From Balneolales bacterium (GTDB lineage Bacteria; Bacteroidota; Rhodothermia; Balneolales; Natronogracilivirgulaceae), in assembly GCA_007133995.1 (NCBI GenBank), contig SLLP01000065.1:1-14982 (forward strand): a stretch of DNA of 14,982 nt, written 5' to 3'. A model generated the notes under the pieces. That model did not search any database and was not told the origin of the DNA. It worked only from the letters and a program-made list of their open reading frames with translations. The translations under genes were made by a program, and so were the position numbers. Shown here piece by piece: positions 13,010 through 14,982 of this stretch. The first letter of the stretch is position 1; the number at the start of each line of letters is the position of its first letter.

Positions 13010-14554
13010 ATGAAAACACTGAAGTCAATCGGTTACACCCTGATCGCACTTACATTATCTACGCTATCATTATCCACGCTATCGCTACTGACCATGATCT
13101 CTGAATCCCGGGCTGATGATCCAGCCGCTTCTTTTGCACGCCAGCTGTATGAGTCCTATGATGACTACCGTGAGCCGGCACTGAACGGGCGACGCTTCAA
13201 GCACCATGACGTTGTTCCGCTTATCGAAAAGCTGGGTGAAAATCCCAAGGTTCAGCTTATCCGGGAAGGCGAATCTACGGAGGGCAGGGATATTTTCCGG
13301 TTGATGATGGGCACCGGCGATACGCAGGTGCTTCTCTGGTCGCAGATGCATGGCAACGAGCCGACAGCCACCATGGCGCTGTTCGATGTGTTCCATTTTC
13401 TGACAGCCGATGACAGATTTAATGACATTCGCAATGAAATATTAAGCAGCATCACCATTCACGCTGTGCCGATGCTCAATCCGGACGGCGCGGAGCGCTA
13501 CCAGCGCCGAACCGCATTCGGGATCGACATGAACCGCGATGCGCTCCAGCTGCAAGCCCCGGAATCCCGCCTGCTGAAACGTCTGCGTGACGAGACCGAT
13601 GCCGATTTTGGTTTCAACCTGCACGACCAAAGCATTCGCTATTCCGTGGGCGAAACCCCGAAAAGCACGATCATCGCATTTCTGGCTCCGACTTACGACG
13701 AAGAGCGCAGTATCAATCCGGTCAGAGAGCGAAGCATGCAGCTTATTGCCCAGCTTGACCTGATGCTGCAGGAGTTTATCCCAGGCCATGTGGCTACCTA
13801 CTCCGACGAATTTGAGCCGCGTGCGTTCGGTGATAATATCCAGAAGTGGGGCACCAGCACCATACTGATCGAAAGCGGCGGACTCAGGGGCGATCCCGAG
13901 AAACAATACATCCGAAAGATGAATTACCTGTTGCTCCTGGAGTCGTTTCGATCCATCGCCCGGCAGGAGTACACCGGCTATACGGTGGAACAGTACGAAA
14001 CCATACCGCCCAACCGTTTCCGGTTACACAGTACGATTTTTCGAAATCTCACGGTGCCGTTCAAGGAGCATGAGTTCCGGCTTGATCTCGGGATAAACAG
14101 GATGGAAATAAACACAAACGGTGCCACCGGTTTTTTTAAAAGAGGAACAGTAAGCGAGATCGGTGACATGTCCACGTTCAATGGATTTGAGGAGTTCGAT
14201 GCGACCGGCCTCCGGCTGGATTCCGGCAGTGTTTACCCGAATGTTTTTGCCACTGAAAAGGAATTGGATGGGCTGGATGTGATCGACCTGATGCGCTCTG
14301 GTTACACCGCTGTCAGGTTGGAAGAGCCGCCTGAGGGCCAATACACCAATTTTGCGCTGAATATTGTGAATTCGACCGCTTGCCAGCCTGCAGGCTTCAA
14401 AATCGGGCGATCGGCCAACCTGGTTCTGTGGAGGGGAGATGAGGTGGCATATGTGGTTATCAACGGGTTTGTGGTGGATCTGTCCACCGATGCCATCGCA
14501 GCCGGAGCAGATGATGTTCTGGTCAGTGTGGGTAATGCACTGATTTACCGCTGA
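13010..14554 (+). CDS. Secreted M14 family zinc carboxypeptidase
   Basis: This 514-residue exported metallopeptidase has a signal peptide at 1-35 (cleavage after SRA35), then a catalytic domain at about 45-320. Zinc ligands are H114 and E117 in the MHGNEPT motif and H205 in FNLHDQS. NPDG at 157-160 and N175-R176 in DMNRD match the substrate-carboxylate pocket. E288 in LIESGG is the catalytic glutamate. All key residues of the family are therefore present. Residues 320-514 form an extra C-terminal region that I cannot assign; it lacks the T9SS sorting signature, so the protein is probably periplasmic. It would remove residues from peptide C-termini, possibly acting on products of the neighbouring secreted subtilase, or on cell-wall peptides. 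The signal peptide contains a short internal duplication. A weak lipoprotein serine hydrolase gene follows 111 nt downstream on the same strand. Confidence 0.9.
   Translation: MKTLKSIGYTLIALTLSTLSLSTLSLLTMISESRADDPAASFARQLYESYDDYREPALNGRRFKHHDVVPLIEKLGENPKVQLIREGESTEGRDIFRLMMGTGDTQVLLWSQMHGNEPTATMALFDVFHFLTADDRFNDIRNEILSSITIHAVPMLNPDGAERYQRRTAFGIDMNRDALQLQAPESRLLKRLRDETDADFGFNLHDQSIRYSVGETPKSTIIAFLAPTYDEERSINPVRERSMQLIAQLDLMLQEFIPGHVATYSDEFEPRAFGDNIQKWGTSTILIESGGLRGDPEKQYIRKMNYLLLLESFRSIARQEYTGYTVEQYETIPPNRFRLHSTIFRNLTVPFKEHEFRLDLGINRMEINTNGATGFFKRGTVSEIGDMSTFNGFEEFDATGLRLDSGSVYPNVFATEKELDGLDVIDLMRSGYTAVRLEEPPEGQYTNFALNIVNSTACQPAGFKIGRSANLVLWRGDEVAYVVINGFVVDLSTDAIAAGADDVLVSVGNALIYR
13055..13084 (+). 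repeat. 15-bp tandem duplication inside the signal peptide of the M14 gene
   Basis: TTATCTACGCTATCA (13055-13069) is followed directly by TTATCCACGCTATCG (13070-13084), 13 of 15 bases identical and in frame. It encodes the repeated LSTLS in the hydrophobic core of the signal peptide and lengthens it by five residues. Confidence 0.8.
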
Positions 14555-14607
14555 TGTTTCGTGAAGACCGGGCCGGGTAAATGGACGGGCCGCATCCTCC
14601 CGAAACA
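14555..14607. repeat. Inverted repeat after the M14 gene
   Basis: TGTTTCG (14555-14561), starting at the base after the stop codon, pairs with CGAAACA (14601-14607). The 39-nt interior is GC-rich with GGCC repeats. No T-run follows, so it may be a weak terminator, a 3' stabilising hairpin or a processing site. Confidence 0.35.
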
Positions 14608-14665
14608 ATTATCTTCCGATCTTTCTGTTATCTGCTTGGTTCAAAATGAAAAAAAGGTATCGATT

Positions 14666-14982
14666 ATGGAAATCAGTCCATTGTATGTGACAGCGCTTAT
14701 TGCTCTTTTCGGGGTCCTCGCGGCGTGTGCATCATCCGATTCGGATGCCGGGGCTTCCACCGATGCCGCACGTGATACCACCGAACTGACCGATCGTATC
14801 CGGCAGATCACCGGAGCGGCCGAAGGTCGGTACGCCGTGGCATTTATTGATGCCGGCAATTCCGAAACAAGCGTTTTCGTCGATGCCGATGAGTGGTTTC
14901 ATGCCGCCAGCACCATGAAAACCCCGGTCATGATCGAGGTTTACCGGCAAGCCGCTGAAGGAAAATTCGAGCTGGATGACAA
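14666..14982 (+). CDS. Lipoprotein serine hydrolase of the class A beta-lactamase type (5' part)
   Basis: The first 105 codons of a gene that runs off the window. The start ATG at 14666 is preceded by AAAAAGG with an 8-nt gap. An ATG 20 nt earlier stops after 14 codons and is not the start. Residues 1-21 are a lipoprotein signal with lipobox LAAC21, followed by an acidic Ser/Asp/Thr linker (22-40). From residue 41 the sequence resembles the beta-lactamase-like serine hydrolase fold, with the catalytic S82-T-M-K85 in an FHAASTMKTPVMIEVY context. That is the SxxK motif of class A beta-lactamases and related DD-peptidase-like enzymes. The SDN and KTG motifs would lie beyond the window, so true beta-lactamase activity cannot be judged. 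The product is expected to be a periplasm-facing lipoprotein. Confidence 0.85.
   Translation, partial: MEISPLYVTALIALFGVLAACASSDSDAGASTDAARDTTELTDRIRQITGAAEGRYAVAFIDAGNSETSVFVDADEWFHAASTMKTPVMIEVYRQAAEGKFELDD

Overview
The window looks like ordinary chromosome from a member of the Bacteroidota sensu lato, plausibly the Balneolota/Rhodothermota side. This is inferred from four things: two proteins carrying type IX secretion (T9SS) C-terminal sorting domains, a PorZ-like T9SS accessory protein, -7 promoter boxes of the form TAnnTTTG (one with a TTTG -33 box 20 nt upstream), and the scarcity of Shine-Dalgarno sequences. I see no mobile element, phage gene, CRISPR array or integration scar.

Layout. 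At 96-168 (-) lies tRNA-Arg(CCT) with its promoter box. A small DoxX-like membrane protein (425-802 +) converges on a membrane-anchored alpha/beta hydrolase (823-1974 -). Divergent from the hydrolase is a PorZ-like double-propeller protein (2147-4522 +), which converges on an OmpA-type lipoprotein with six calcium-binding thrombospondin type 3 repeats (4640-5545 -, GTG start). Next comes a compact RNA block on the + strand: tRNA-Ala(GGC) with promoter and terminator, then the bacterial small SRP RNA (ffs, 5934-6032) ending in its own U-tract terminator. Abutting it is a 31-nt tandem duplication that contains the stop codon of the next minus-strand gene.

From 9345 down to 6079 (-) there is a likely operon: a GNAT/nitrilase fusion, a GNAT acetyltransferase joined by an ATGA overlap, and a YpdA-family putative bacillithiol disulfide reductase. 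It is driven by a very good Bacteroidota-type promoter at 9389-9422. A 46-codon charged small ORF (9467-9607 +) sits in the gap. After it come a 1023-aa secreted subtilisin-like protease with a T9SS tail (9619-12690 -), a 319-nt divergent intergenic region with potential RNA structure, a secreted M14 zinc carboxypeptidase (13010-14554 +), and the 5' part of a lipoprotein serine hydrolase of the class A beta-lactamase type (14666 to the window edge).

How the genes fit together. The cell-envelope and secretion theme is strong: T9SS accessory protein, T9SS-exported protease, secreted carboxypeptidase, surface lipoproteins. The endoprotease and carboxypeptidase are neighbours but divergently transcribed, and could act one after the other in protein scavenging. 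The minus-strand operon may serve thiol redox balance and N-acyl/amide metabolism. I found no clearly new multi-gene system. The points most worth following are the GNAT-nitrilase/GNAT/YpdA operon, the duplication that supplies the ypdA stop next to ffs, the unlisted small ORF, and the structured leader upstream of the carboxypeptidase.
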